64,000 nucleotides of DNA from Desulfobacter sp. (GTDB lineage: Bacteria; Desulfobacterota; Desulfobacteria; Desulfobacterales; Desulfobacteraceae), in NCBI GenBank assembly GCA_028768525.1, contig CP054837.1, forward strand, positions 3,133,001 through 3,197,000, in the 5' to 3' direction. This document shows, one piece after another, positions 1-9,338 of this stretch. Below the pieces are notes generated by a model. It saw only the letters and a program-made list of their open reading frames with translations. It was not told the origin of the DNA and made no database searches. Both the position numbers and the translations under genes were made by a program. Within the stretch, counting starts at the first letter, position 1. Every line of letters starts with the position of its first letter.

Positions 1-21
1 AAAAAAAAGACCTTCTCATAA

Positions 22-1263
22 CTATACCAACAAATCATGTAATTGTTTTAGCTGACTATCCCATGAATAATATTGATGAACTTGTTTATGCGCATTGCTT
101 GCTAAAAAAGAAGCATAATTATTATTTTTCCAAATGGATAAAACCGCTTCTGCAAAAGCATTTGGCTCTGTTTCAACAGCTATAAGATGCTTTCCTGATA
201 GCGCCTTAATACCTGTAAAGGCCTGTTTTGAAACAACTATTGGCTTTGCCATAGCCATCGCTTCAAGTACTTTATTTTGAATGCCTCTGGCCATACGCAA
301 TGGAAAAACACATATATCTGAACTTAAGACATATGGCCGTATATCTTTTACTTCACCAGTCACTTCAACCCCTGAAAATTTTGATAAAGCAATAACCTCT
401 CGTGAAGGTTTTGCTCCTACGATAGATAACGTTATAGAAATTTTCCTCCTTATTAAAGGCATAACTTGTTTTACGAACCAGACGACAGCGTCTTCATTCG
501 GGTAATAATCCATTCTCCCGAAAAAGATCACATTCAATTTATTTTTTAATGGATCAAAATGAGTTCGCTCAGATTTTTTAGAAAAAAACTCCAAATCAAC
601 ACCATTTCCCACTGCATATATATTTTCTCCTTGATTAGATTGCAATTGGGATCTCAGAGTGTCAACTTCAGCAGATGATACCAAAGTCACTGCAGTAAAA
701 AAATCAACTATTTTAGTTTCATATAGTTTTAATAAGCAGCTTTCAATAAAATATATAATCGATGCAATGGATTTTTTCTGGGCGGCATACTGTTTCCATT
801 TAACAGAATCGACATCGATAAGATCCATGACCTGTATTATTTTTTGTTTATTTTTTATTTTTTTTCCGCAAATAAGGTACTCAGCCATGGGTGAAGATGA
901 GCATAGAACAGAATCAATGAAAAATGATCCTATCAATTGGTTGAATTGATTTTGAATGGTTTTAGAATAAAAATATCCCACTGAAAGCGGTTTGCCTGAA
1001 AAAAATTTCAAAATGACAGTTAATAATTTCCGAAACTTAGAAAGATATACTAAGGTCACTGTTTTGCAGTATTTTTCCAATTCTTTTTCATATTGCAAAT
1101 CACTTATATCATCAACCAATGCGCATAGATGAATATTCCACCCCATTTTTTGCAAATACCTTATCTGATTAAAAGAACGTATTTTTTCTCCTTTGTTGGG
1201 AGGGTATGGAATACGATGGGCCAACATAATGAGGTGCCTGTTCTTACTATATTCTTTATTCAT
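22..1263 (-). CDS. Glycosyltransferase, PEP-CTERM/EpsH1-associated type (family GT4)
   Basis: A cytoplasmic GT-B fold glycosyltransferase that probably adds one sugar to the EPS repeat unit. The N-terminus has the glycan-acceptor signature of this group (HRIPYPPNKGEKIR near residue 18), and the C-terminal half has the donor-site segment with two glutamates around NKVLEAMAMAKPIVVS. The overall pattern matches the exosortase-associated sugar transferase family (TIGR03087 type), at the usual length of about 400 residues. An upstream TTG at 1269 is possible, but the ATG at 1263 is preferred; neither has a strong ribosome binding site. It lies directly after the acyltransferase gene and is the last complete gene of the minus-strand EPS locus inside the window. 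Confidence 0.85.
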   Translation of the reverse strand: MNKEYSKNRHLIMLAHRIPYPPNKGEKIRSFNQIRYLQKMGWNIHLCALVDDISDLQYEKELEKYCKTVTLVYLSKFRKLLTVILKFFSGKPLSVGYFYSKTIQNQFNQLIGSFFIDSVLCSSSPMAEYLICGKKIKNKQKIIQVMDLIDVDSVKWKQYAAQKKSIASIIYFIESCLLKLYETKIVDFFTAVTLVSSAEVDTLRSQLQSNQGENIYAVGNGVDLEFFSKKSERTHFDPLKNKLNVIFFGRMDYYPNEDAVVWFVKQVMPLIRRKISITLSIVGAKPSREVIALSKFSGVEVTGEVKDIRPYVLSSDICVFPLRMARGIQNKVLEAMAMAKPIVVSKQAFTGIKALSGKHLIAVETEPNAFAEAVLSIWKNNNYASFLASNAHKQVHQYYSWDSQLKQLHDLLV

Positions 1264-1270
1264 TCTCAAT

Positions 1271-2053
1271 CTAAGGACTTGTATACTTTAAATAAATTTG
1301 CTTGATTATCGGGTTCGTTACACATTGAAGAATTATTGCTCCTAATATAGATAGTGATAACCCAAGCGTGATAAAATTAATCCAATCGATTTCAAAAAAA
1401 TGAAACAAAAAGAGTAGCACCCCTCCGTGGACAAGGAAAAAAGCATAACATCTTTTTTGAATTTTAAATAATATGTTTACCGTGAAATTTGTATGTATCT
1501 CTTTTCCATGAAAAGGAAATAGATTGTGGAAGGTATATCCAATTATAAAAAAAACAAAGTAAATAGATTTATTTAGAATAAAACAAAAATATAATACGAT
1601 TACGAACCATGTCATCTTTAAAAAGGGGGTTCTAACTTTGTATTGCAAATAAACAAAACAGTATAAGAGAACAACAAAAGTAATATACCAAGCAATAACG
1701 TAAATTGGGTTATCTAAAAACAGGTTGCCCCCCAATATCGTTATTATATCCATCAGATAAGAAGTTTCTTTATAACCTATCAGACGATTAATAAATACAA
1801 CAGGGATAATGACAAACCAATATGGCAGCATGATTGATATCAATCTTTTATATAACCATCTTTCGGGTCCGGTTTCGAATTTTATCCCTATAGAAAAATA
1901 ACCGGTAAGAAAAGAAAAAATACAAAGAGATGAAAAATCATATCCGGTATTATCATTCCCAAACAAACCCAAAGAATGAAATAAAAAAATCCCTAGAGTA
2001 GCTAAAATTCTTAGTATGCTGCAGGAGCTTGAAATAACTAAATCGCGATTCAT
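1271..2053 (-). CDS. Acyltransferase-3-like integral membrane protein
   Basis: A polytopic membrane protein resembling the acyltransferase 3 family, which O-acetylates or otherwise acylates extracellular sugars. Near the N-terminus it has the family's Arg...His pattern (LRILATLGIFLFHS), followed by about eight hydrophobic segments. At about 260 residues it is shorter than the usual 330-380, so part of the fold may be missing. A TTG start at 2062 is possible; the ATG at 2053 is chosen because it is a standard start. Neither has a visible Shine-Dalgarno sequence. It sits between two EPS glycosyltransferase genes, which supports a role in decorating the polymer. The substrate cannot be told from sequence. 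Confidence 0.6.
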   Translation of the reverse strand: MNRDLVISSSCSILRILATLGIFLFHSLGLFGNDNTGYDFSSLCIFSFLTGYFSIGIKFETGPERWLYKRLISIMLPYWFVIIPVVFINRLIGYKETSYLMDIITILGGNLFLDNPIYVIAWYITFVVLLYCFVYLQYKVRTPFLKMTWFVIVLYFCFILNKSIYFVFFIIGYTFHNLFPFHGKEIHTNFTVNILFKIQKRCYAFFLVHGGVLLFLFHFFEIDWINFITLGLSLSILGAIILQCVTNPIIKQIYLKYTSP

Positions 2054-2170
2054 GCTATTCAAATGACAAAGTCAAATACTTACAAACAGTAGCGTGGGAT
2101 ATTCCGCATTGTTGCTCGAAGTCGCTTTTCGGCAACTTCATAACACCTGTAGAGTTTCCATATAGCCCGC

Positions 2171-3202
2171 TCATGACTCCCGAGTTTGACTCCTTCTTTC
2201 GTACAATTTTCTTCTATCGGGTGTTAAACGCCTCTCTATTCCTGAAAATTTATTTGAAACAACTTTATCAACCATGTACTCTTTCTTTTTTCTTCCATGA
2301 GTAAAAGTAATAATTTCTCCTAAAAGCCCTGTTCCGGCGGACTGAAGTCCCACTGAAATAAATAAAAAACCGGTCAATAAAAATAAATTGTTCCCCAGCG
2401 ATCCAGATAAAAATAGCTTCTCAAAGATTGTAATACTTATAAAGATGCCCCCCACTGATAAAAAAGCAATCCCGATAATACTAAAAAATCGAAAGGGCTT
2501 TTTGGTATACTCCAAAAGAAAAATCAGAGAAAAAATATCCAAAATTCTCATCATATACTCAGAGATATTGTAAAATCCCGTCTTTCCCATTTCTTTATGA
2601 TGAGCCACTTCTATTTCTTTGAGCACGAAGCCATTTTTTGCTGCCACCAAAGGTAAAAATCGATACATATTGCCATAAAAATCAATAGATTCAAGTGCAC
2701 TTTTTTTGATAATTCTCACTGTACAGCTTAGGTCCGAAAAATGGTATCCCGTGATACCTCGAACAATCCAATTAAAAAATTTAGATTGGAATTGATTAAT
2801 AACCGGGTCCACTCTTTTTTTTCTGCACGGAAGAACCATATCTATTTTTCCATCGAACTTATCTATTGCCAGTTTCAACCCCTCCATGGAGATCTGCTGA
2901 TAAGATCCGCACACAACAACAATCTCATAGTTAATTTCTTTCAATGCGGCTTTCATGCATACAGCCTGGGTATTTTTTCTGTAAAATGAAAAAATTTTTA
3001 TATTCTCAGCTTTCTTTTCGAGAATATCTAACTTCTTCGCAATAAATGGCTCGGTCCCGTTAGCGAGAATAATAATTTCAAAACCAGACTTTCTTCTTAT
3101 AAAAAAATCATACAGGTCATGAATAAAACCTTCAATATAATCGCTATGCTCCTCTAAAAGAATGACAATAGAAAATCCGGTTTGTCCATTTTTGTTAGTC
3201 AT
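2171..3202 (-). CDS. Family 2 glycosyltransferase with C-terminal membrane segments
   Basis: A GT-A family 2 glycosyltransferase of the polyprenyl-phosphate sugar synthase type (DPM1/ArnC-like). The cytoplasmic domain fills residues 1-225 and is followed by two predicted membrane helices (about 235-260 and 270-295). The expected DxD region is degenerate: where the neighbouring paralogue has DGDLQNDPDD, this protein has CGSYQQIS, so catalysis by the usual metal-binding mechanism is doubtful. The last 40 residues carry an unusual arginine pattern (ERRLTPDRRKLYERR). It follows a second, canonical GT2 gene by 27 bases, so one copy may be a regulator or have changed substrate. Confidence 0.75.
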   Translation of the reverse strand: MTNKNGQTGFSIVILLEEHSDYIEGFIHDLYDFFIRRKSGFEIIILANGTEPFIAKKLDILEKKAENIKIFSFYRKNTQAVCMKAALKEINYEIVVVCGSYQQISMEGLKLAIDKFDGKIDMVLPCRKKRVDPVINQFQSKFFNWIVRGITGYHFSDLSCTVRIIKKSALESIDFYGNMYRFLPLVAAKNGFVLKEIEVAHHKEMGKTGFYNISEYMMRILDIFSLIFLLEYTKKPFRFFSIIGIAFLSVGGIFISITIFEKLFLSGSLGNNLFLLTGFLFISVGLQSAGTGLLGEIITFTHGRKKKEYMVDKVVSNKFSGIERRLTPDRRKLYERRSQTRES

Positions 3203-3229
3203 AAAGTTAAGTCTTATTCTTTAACAATT

Positions 3230-4171
3230 TTATTTCAATCGTTTACGTGTTATTTCAGGTAGTTTTGTAAAAGCCAGATCACTCGTATTAACAACCAGTT
3301 CCCCCAGAACCCCAAGAACAATAAGGTGTGCACCGGATGTCAAGGAAAGAACTCCCATGATCAGAAAAAAATATGATTTTCCAAAAGTCCAGTCAAAAAT
3401 GGCAGAAATACATCCCAATAAACCGAAAAAAAATGCAAAAAAAATAAATGGCAAGGCAAAAATAAAAAACCCTTTAAGCGGCATAGATGAGAATCGAATA
3501 ATCAAATTTATTGAAATGATGTCGGCCAACACTTTTAAAATTCTCTCAAACCCATATTTTGATACACCGAAACTTCTGGGGTGGTGCTTGACAGGCATTT
3601 CCGTTACTCTTGCGCCCGTCATACTCGCCAGGGCTGGAAAAAAACGGTGCATTTCGCCATAGGCTTCAATATTTTTTATGCATTCAGCGCGATAAACCTT
3701 TAGAGAGCAACCGTAATCATGAAGATGAACACCGGTTGTTTTTGAAATCACCCAATTGGCAACCTTTGAAGGCAACACCCTGGAAAAATGATCTTTTCTA
3801 TCTTTTCGCCATCCGCTGACAATATCATACCCCTGTTCAATTCTACTTAAAAGTAAAGGAATATCATCAGGGTCGTTCTGCAGGTCACCATCCATGGTGA
3901 TGATAAACTCTCCTCTTGAATATGTTATACCGGCAACCATTGCTGGGGTTTGACCACTATTGGTTCGTAATTTCAAACCACATATTTCGGGATGTGAATC
4001 GACTGCCTTTTCAATTATCGACCAGGTTTCATCAACGGAACCGTCGTCAACAAGTATAATTTCATAATTCCGGTTTATTTTTATACAGGCACGCGTCAAG
4101 GCATCGATAAGCAAGTTCAGGGATTGCTCTTCATTATATAAGGGCACAACAACGCTGAGATAAACAGACAA
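3230..4171 (-). CDS. Polyprenyl-phosphate glycosyltransferase (GT2, ArnC/DPM-like)
   Basis: A family 2 glycosyltransferase that probably loads a sugar onto undecaprenyl phosphate at the inner face of the membrane. Visible motifs are VVPLYNEE near the N-terminus, DDGSVDETW near residue 42 and the metal-binding DGDLQNDPDD near residue 95, with two C-terminal helices. The reading frame begins with TTG at 4171: an in-frame TAG lies just upstream and no ATG is available, while AAGG lies about nine bases before it. The gene starts 6 bases after the GT39 gene ends, so the two are probably co-transcribed. They could form a lipid-linked sugar donor and transferase pair, as ArnC and ArnT do. Confidence 0.85.
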   Translation of the reverse strand: MSVYLSVVVPLYNEEQSLNLLIDALTRACIKINRNYEIILVDDGSVDETWSIIEKAVDSHPEICGLKLRTNSGQTPAMVAGITYSRGEFIITMDGDLQNDPDDIPLLLSRIEQGYDIVSGWRKDRKDHFSRVLPSKVANWVISKTTGVHLHDYGCSLKVYRAECIKNIEAYGEMHRFFPALASMTGARVTEMPVKHHPRSFGVSKYGFERILKVLADIISINLIIRFSSMPLKGFFIFALPFIFFAFFFGLLGCISAIFDWTFGKSYFFLIMGVLSLTSGAHLIVLGVLGELVVNTSDLAFTKLPEITRKRLK

Positions 4172-4177
4172 AATTCT

Positions 4178-6016
4178 CTACCTTAATTGATAAATCCTAA
4201 CTATCGGGCCTCTGGATTTCCCCTTTTCAGGTTTAAATTCCTTAATAAGCAGACCTTTCTCAAACAAACATGTATAGAACTTATTGAATGAAGGGAAACG
4301 CTTTGACAAATCCGACTCACTTCTGACGAAAGAACCATACATTTTACTGTGAACTATTGCATATCCATATCCATTTTGGATGTAATAATCGTAAGAATAG
4401 ACCCCTACTGGCCTGAGAGGATTACCCATATCTTTGTCAAATTCAGAATCTAACAAATGTACACCAGGCTTCTCCTCTTTTTGCTTCCACCAGGGAATTC
4501 GAATTTCATCAATTTGGTATTTAACCAACTCATTATTTTGAACAGCCTTAATTTGATATTCTATGTATTTGTCATAATGAGCTGTAAATTGCCCCTTTGG
4601 GTCGGCTTGAGCGGCTTGTTTTAATTTAGGTTCTAACTGCCTTTCGCTTTGATAAAGCCTTGGACCACTCTCATCCATTACTATTTTTGTGCCATCCGGT
4701 ATATTCGTCTCGATCCATTTTTTTGCAATATTTCTAGTTTCGGGCTGGGATATCTCTTTATTGTATAAATAAATCCCATACAAAGGGGAAAGTAAACTGC
4801 AGAGTACAATGCATATAGCAATCGGTTGTAAAACGACCGGTAGTTTTACAGCCCCTTTAGTAACAACAACTGCAGCAATTACTGCCAGAAATGGGTAAAT
4901 GACTACCTGGTGACGAATTTCAGAATAACCGGGGCTAGCAAAAACTGCAATCGCTGCAAACAACAAAGGGAATGCGAGAAGTCCTAATATATATACCTTT
5001 TCTTTGAGCATTGGTATATAAATAAATCCGACAGTGCATAAAACCATAGCAACAACTCCGATCCCTTTCTTAACAACAGATAAATAAGATTTTATACTCG
5101 AAATATAAACAGAAAGAGATATTTCTGGATTCTTAATATTTTGTGCCATATTTTTTTCCAGAACCGATTGATCAAGTTTTTTTCCTGTAACCAGTAATTC
5201 AACTTTTTTAGACAAAGAAATTATTGGTCTGAAAGTAAAATCACGTCCTAATGGATCAATAAAATTATAAGGAGAGAAGATAAAATAAAATACCATAAAC
5301 AGACCAAAACAAAAAAATACATATTTTATCTTTTGTAAGAAATTACCTAAATTTAGAATCCCATCAGTTGAAAATACAGCCAAACAAATCGGAAACAACA
5401 TCACAATTGTATAGGTTTTCGTTGCAGTTCCTATACCGGCAAACGCAACTGCCAACCATAAGTATTTGTTCAAACTATCCTTAAAAAAACAAATCAAAAA
5501 GTAGGCAGATAGAATTGTAAAAAAAGTGCACGGAATATCTGCCTTTATATCCTTGGTTACGTATACATGCCCCATTGACAGAGCCAATATTAAAGCGCCA
5601 ATCAACCCTGTTTTTTTCCCTTCGATTTTAACGCCGATAAGATAGGACATCGCCACAGTGGCCGTGCTGAACATCGCAATTGTCATTCTGCCAATTAGGT
5701 AAAACGGCCCTGGGTTTATAATGTAAAATACTGCAAAATCAGTAACAGTCTGCCACAGACCAATCATCTTTCCTATTATGAAAAACAATCCATATTCAAA
5801 GAACAAAATGTACATCAGGAAAGCAGGTTTATGAAACCAATGGGGATTAAAATCTCCTGAACCAAAAGAGAGCGATCTTTTTACAAAATGAGCCTCATCA
5901 GGGTAAAAGGAGTAAGGATACCCGTGCCAAATCCCCCACACCCGTACTATGAAAGCGATTAACAAGATACCAAAAAAATATCTTTTCACCGGAAAATTTT
6001 GATCTGATTTATTCAT
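4178..6016 (-). CDS. GT39 (ArnT/PMT-like) membrane glycosyltransferase
   Basis: A multi-spanning GT-C glycosyltransferase of 612 residues that would transfer a sugar from a polyprenyl-phosphate donor on the periplasmic side. The first periplasmic loop has the conserved acidic pair Asp40-Glu41 (SFYPDEAHF), then about ten hydrophobic helices to residue 410, then a soluble C-terminal domain. It is co-directional with the GT2 gene that follows and separated from the upstream hydrolase-like gene by 247 bases, so it may start its own transcription unit. The acceptor is unknown: it may be the EPS, lipid A, or a protein. Confidence 0.8.
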   Translation of the reverse strand: MNKSDQNFPVKRYFFGILLIAFIVRVWGIWHGYPYSFYPDEAHFVKRSLSFGSGDFNPHWFHKPAFLMYILFFEYGLFFIIGKMIGLWQTVTDFAVFYIINPGPFYLIGRMTIAMFSTATVAMSYLIGVKIEGKKTGLIGALILALSMGHVYVTKDIKADIPCTFFTILSAYFLICFFKDSLNKYLWLAVAFAGIGTATKTYTIVMLFPICLAVFSTDGILNLGNFLQKIKYVFFCFGLFMVFYFIFSPYNFIDPLGRDFTFRPIISLSKKVELLVTGKKLDQSVLEKNMAQNIKNPEISLSVYISSIKSYLSVVKKGIGVVAMVLCTVGFIYIPMLKEKVYILGLLAFPLLFAAIAVFASPGYSEIRHQVVIYPFLAVIAAVVVTKGAVKLPVVLQPIAICIVLCSLLSPLYGIYLYNKEISQPETRNIAKKWIETNIPDGTKIVMDESGPRLYQSERQLEPKLKQAAQADPKGQFTAHYDKYIEYQIKAVQNNELVKYQIDEIRIPWWKQKEEKPGVHLLDSEFDKDMGNPLRPVGVYSYDYYIQNGYGYAIVHSKMYGSFVRSESDLSKRFPSFNKFYTCLFEKGLLIKEFKPEKGKSRGPIVRIYQLR

Positions 6017-6263
6017 AGCAATTACTCTCTTTCGCTACTTCGGGTGTTGCATGAAATTGAAGAAAAAAGAGAACCCGTTAAGAATATCATATATTCTAAC
6101 CATTAAAGGAATTAAAACGAGAGAATTGCCCTGACACATAGCAATACCAAAGAATATCTACTTCTCAATATGTTGAGGTCGGATAGAAACTCCAGTGTCA
6201 GCGCCATATTTAAACAAATTTAAAACAACTCAAAAAAATAACCCTACAGGTGCTATAAATCGT

Positions 6264-8273
6264 TTATGGATTGTAATAATTCCAGGTCATTTTACTTCTT
6301 TGGTAGTATTCAAAAGACCAAAGCCTGTTCCTTTCAGGGGCTGTGTTTGGCTGTCCATTGCAATAGATGTGCAGCTCATTTCCATTTAAAACAATGACTT
6401 CCTCCCGCCAGTCTCCATATACATCAGCCACATACAGACGGTCAGCCTTTTCCTTGAATACTTGGATAAATTCACCAGTTAAGCCATTAAAAATAGCAAT
6501 ATTGCCTGACTTATGACGTTCTTTGGCAACACAGAACTGGCGTCTCTCCCCTGTCCAGTCAATCGTCGTGATGACCTCAACCCCCTTATTGGTCCAATTA
6601 TCAGAAGCCACATCTTTAATTTTATACATGGCGATAAAATTCCCACGGGAATCAAATATAAATGGTTTCTGTCCGGTATTGTACCTACTTCGGCACCATA
6701 TCTCCAAACCTTCTTTTTGGACATCAAAATTCCCAATAGCTGCATTCTGTGGTTCTTGATGCTTAAACTGTGTTTTCCAAATCAGTCCATTTATATTGTA
6801 TAAAAAAATATGATTTCCTGTTCCAAAAAGACGATGATATATTCTGTTCAGATAATAAAAGAATCTATTTCTGTTTCTAAATGGCACCCATCCCCCCCCT
6901 TCTTCTAAGGCGACAACTTCGAGGCCTTCAATATCGGGCCTAACATCGGCTACCGATATATAATCAATATGCCCTTCAAGAGGTATTTTACACGAAATTA
7001 TGCCGTCCGGGGTTATGATTGTGCCGCCAAGGACTTCATCTCTCCCATCACCGTCAAGGTCTGCTACCCTTGCACCATTATGGGCATTCGGTATGAAATC
7101 ATCCCTGCTCCACATGGATTCAATCAGATTTCCATTCAAGACATCCCATGAATACGCCGCAATATACTTACCCAGCCTATAGCTATAATTCCCCGTAGCC
7201 TGGAGCAATACATCATGATCTCCAGTCCCCCGGAAATCAGCCAATACAACGTGTTCCCACTGGATTGCTCCTTTTGGGGGCTCAACATATATTGATTTTT
7301 CTATATTTCCAGTTTTACCATCCAAGATATTGAGCTTTGAACCCTTTGAAAGAACTATCACTTCGCTATTCCCATCACCGTCTATGTCACCAATCTGTAA
7401 ACCTGGAGCATGCAGCCCGGGAAGTCCTTCATATTCGGCTTTTCTTGTTACCAGAATGTCAAAGTTAATCTGCCAAATTTTTTCCCCTAAATTATTCCAG
7501 ACACCTATGTATCCCGGCTTTGTAATAATGAAATCTTTTTGGCTATCATCATCAATATCATAGACCAGTATCCCACCTTTCCCCGTATCATTGACAGGCA
7601 TATCATCCAATCGAATGGTTACTTTTTTCGCCGTATTGTTCGGTAGAACTTTTTTTTGATTTTCATTGCATCCGTAAAACAGATATACAGATACGAGTAA
7701 AATCAAAAAACAAAAATAATATTTCCTTCTTTTCGCAAACCATATAATTGATAAAAGAACCGTTGCATATAGTATTTCCACAAATGCGGCTTTACAATTA
7801 TTAAAGGTAATCATGCTTTTTATGAATGAGCTAAATGTTGTTCCTGATTTATCTATAGCTAAGAATACAGGATTGTCTGCAATAAAATAATCTTCAATAA
7901 ATGGCCAGAACAGAGGGACTCCATATGGACGAGAGTAATCCTCACACAGGTAATCCAAGAGAGGATGTGACAAGCCTGCCAGAAAACAGCAAAGAAAAAC
8001 TATTTCAATTCTTACCTCATTCCCTGACAATTTTATCAGAATCAAAGCTGACAGCAAAGCTGCAATACAAGAGGCAATGAGAGAGTGGCTTACGCCATGA
8101 TGAAACATGTGAGGTTCACCAAGTAAGAAACCGGGCACAAAATCTAAATCAGGAAGAATGGAAAGTACTAAACAGGCACCCAACACTACCCACTCTTCCT
8201 TTCTTTTTGGCTTTCCTTTTATCAGATAATAGATTGAAAAACCGGTTGCTGAATGTGCGATTGGAAGCGGCAT
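6264..8273 (-). CDS. YdjM-like membrane hydrolase fused to FG-GAP/VCBS-type repeats
   Basis: A 669-residue protein with two clear halves. Residues 1-200 form a membrane domain like the YdjM/DUF457 'membrane-bound metal-dependent hydrolase' family, with His7, PDLD (41-44), HHGVSHS (58-64) and HPLLD (103-107) as likely metal ligands, and helices to about residue 200. A hydrophobic stretch ending LFYGC at Cys202 looks like an internal lipobox. Residues 210-669 contain repeated Asp-rich segments (DIDGDGNSE, DLDGDGRDE) typical of FG-GAP/VCBS beta-propeller repeats that bind calcium. The repeat half probably lies in the periplasm. The function is unknown; placement in the EPS locus suggests polymer or cell-surface processing. 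Confidence 0.7.
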   Translation of the reverse strand: MPLPIAHSATGFSIYYLIKGKPKRKEEWVVLGACLVLSILPDLDFVPGFLLGEPHMFHHGVSHSLIASCIAALLSALILIKLSGNEVRIEIVFLCCFLAGLSHPLLDYLCEDYSRPYGVPLFWPFIEDYFIADNPVFLAIDKSGTTFSSFIKSMITFNNCKAAFVEILYATVLLSIIWFAKRRKYYFCFLILLVSVYLFYGCNENQKKVLPNNTAKKVTIRLDDMPVNDTGKGGILVYDIDDDSQKDFIITKPGYIGVWNNLGEKIWQINFDILVTRKAEYEGLPGLHAPGLQIGDIDGDGNSEVIVLSKGSKLNILDGKTGNIEKSIYVEPPKGAIQWEHVVLADFRGTGDHDVLLQATGNYSYRLGKYIAAYSWDVLNGNLIESMWSRDDFIPNAHNGARVADLDGDGRDEVLGGTIITPDGIISCKIPLEGHIDYISVADVRPDIEGLEVVALEEGGGWVPFRNRNRFFYYLNRIYHRLFGTGNHIFLYNINGLIWKTQFKHQEPQNAAIGNFDVQKEGLEIWCRSRYNTGQKPFIFDSRGNFIAMYKIKDVASDNWTNKGVEVITTIDWTGERRQFCVAKERHKSGNIAIFNGLTGEFIQVFKEKADRLYVADVYGDWREEVIVLNGNELHIYCNGQPNTAPERNRLWSFEYYQRSKMTWNYYNP

Positions 8274-8369
8274 AAAATTTATTTTCTTGCTATAAATGGT
8301 ATAAAAAACTTTGGATTGGACTGTTGAAAATGAGTCCCCCCTTTTTGCAGAATTATAAGTGTGTGTGTT

Positions 8370-9338
8370 TTATCGTTTCAGTGACTGATCATAGAATGAG
8401 GCTATTAACTTTCGCTTCCTCATAAAACAAACCCATCCCAAAACGCCGATAATGATCATCATAAATAAGTCAATAAAACCAAACATCGCCGCTGTAGTTG
8501 GATCAATGGCATAAAAATCAAAAAGTGCAATACAACTTGCTTCCCTGAGTCCAATTCCATTTATACTTGGTAGCATTAAAATAAAAAGCTGAATCGGTAT
8601 AAGAAAAAAATAATCAAGAAATTTTATATTCAATTCAAGGGCCATTCCAATCAACCAGAAATGGATAATTACGTTTAACTGTAGAAATACTGAAATAATT
8701 ACACCCATAAAAACGGAACTATAATCAGACGATATCCGTTTAATGCTCTGTGAAAAATCCTTCCAATTATTCCGAACTTTAACCATTGTTTTTTTAAAGG
8801 GAAAAAAAGAAATAATACCGTTAACAATATCCGTGTAAACCAATAAAAAACAAACGCAAACACCTAAAAATCCAGAAAATAATCCAATCCAAATAACTTT
8901 AACCGAATTCCCCATGATGAGCCCAATGGATGATGAAATCATGGCAAATATACATAGGACACTTATTCCGATAAGACGCTCTAAAACAACAGATGATGCA
9001 CTTTGGGGAATCGATTTTATCGCCTGGTTCAGGTGAAGAATCCTTACTGTATCTCCTCCAATCCGAGTAGGCATAAATAGATTAAAAAATGAAGATATTA
9101 GGTAACTTTCATAAAGCAAAGGCAGTTCTGCATCAATTTGCTGCCCCTTCAAAAGGCATTTCCATCTCCATGCACTGAAAAACAAACCGGTAAAATGCAT
9201 GAGAAAAGCAATAATAAGCCAATGGATTTTTAAGTTCCCAACAATATTTCTCAAAGCCTCCCAATCTAGTTTGACATAAATGATCCATATCAAAAGCGAA
9301 CCGCTGAATACAAATTTTAATAATAATTTCTTATTCAA
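8370..9338 (-). CDS. Flippase-like / lysylphosphatidylglycerol synthase transmembrane family protein (UPF0104)
   Basis: An integral membrane protein of 322 residues with about eight helices, matching the UPF0104/AglD-type family (the membrane part of lysylphosphatidylglycerol synthases). Supporting segments are the MPTRIGGDTVRILHL region near residue 95 and SINGIGLREAS near residue 258, which are family hallmarks. In polysaccharide clusters these proteins are thought to move or handle lipid-linked intermediates, but the reaction is not established. Its start overlaps the end of the acetyltransferase gene by 8 bases, indicating translational coupling. Confidence 0.75.
   Translation of the reverse strand: MNKKLLLKFVFSGSLLIWIIYVKLDWEALRNIVGNLKIHWLIIAFLMHFTGLFFSAWRWKCLLKGQQIDAELPLLYESYLISSFFNLFMPTRIGGDTVRILHLNQAIKSIPQSASSVVLERLIGISVLCIFAMISSSIGLIMGNSVKVIWIGLFSGFLGVCVCFLLVYTDIVNGIISFFPFKKTMVKVRNNWKDFSQSIKRISSDYSSVFMGVIISVFLQLNVIIHFWLIGMALELNIKFLDYFFLIPIQLFILMLPSINGIGLREASCIALFDFYAIDPTTAAMFGFIDLFMMIIIGVLGWVCFMRKRKLIASFYDQSLKR

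Noticed and set aside
6131..6201. CTGACAC / GTGTCAG inverted pair in the gap before the GT39 gene
   Set aside because: Seven-base arms 57 bases apart are likely by chance, with no T-run and no link to a start or stop.
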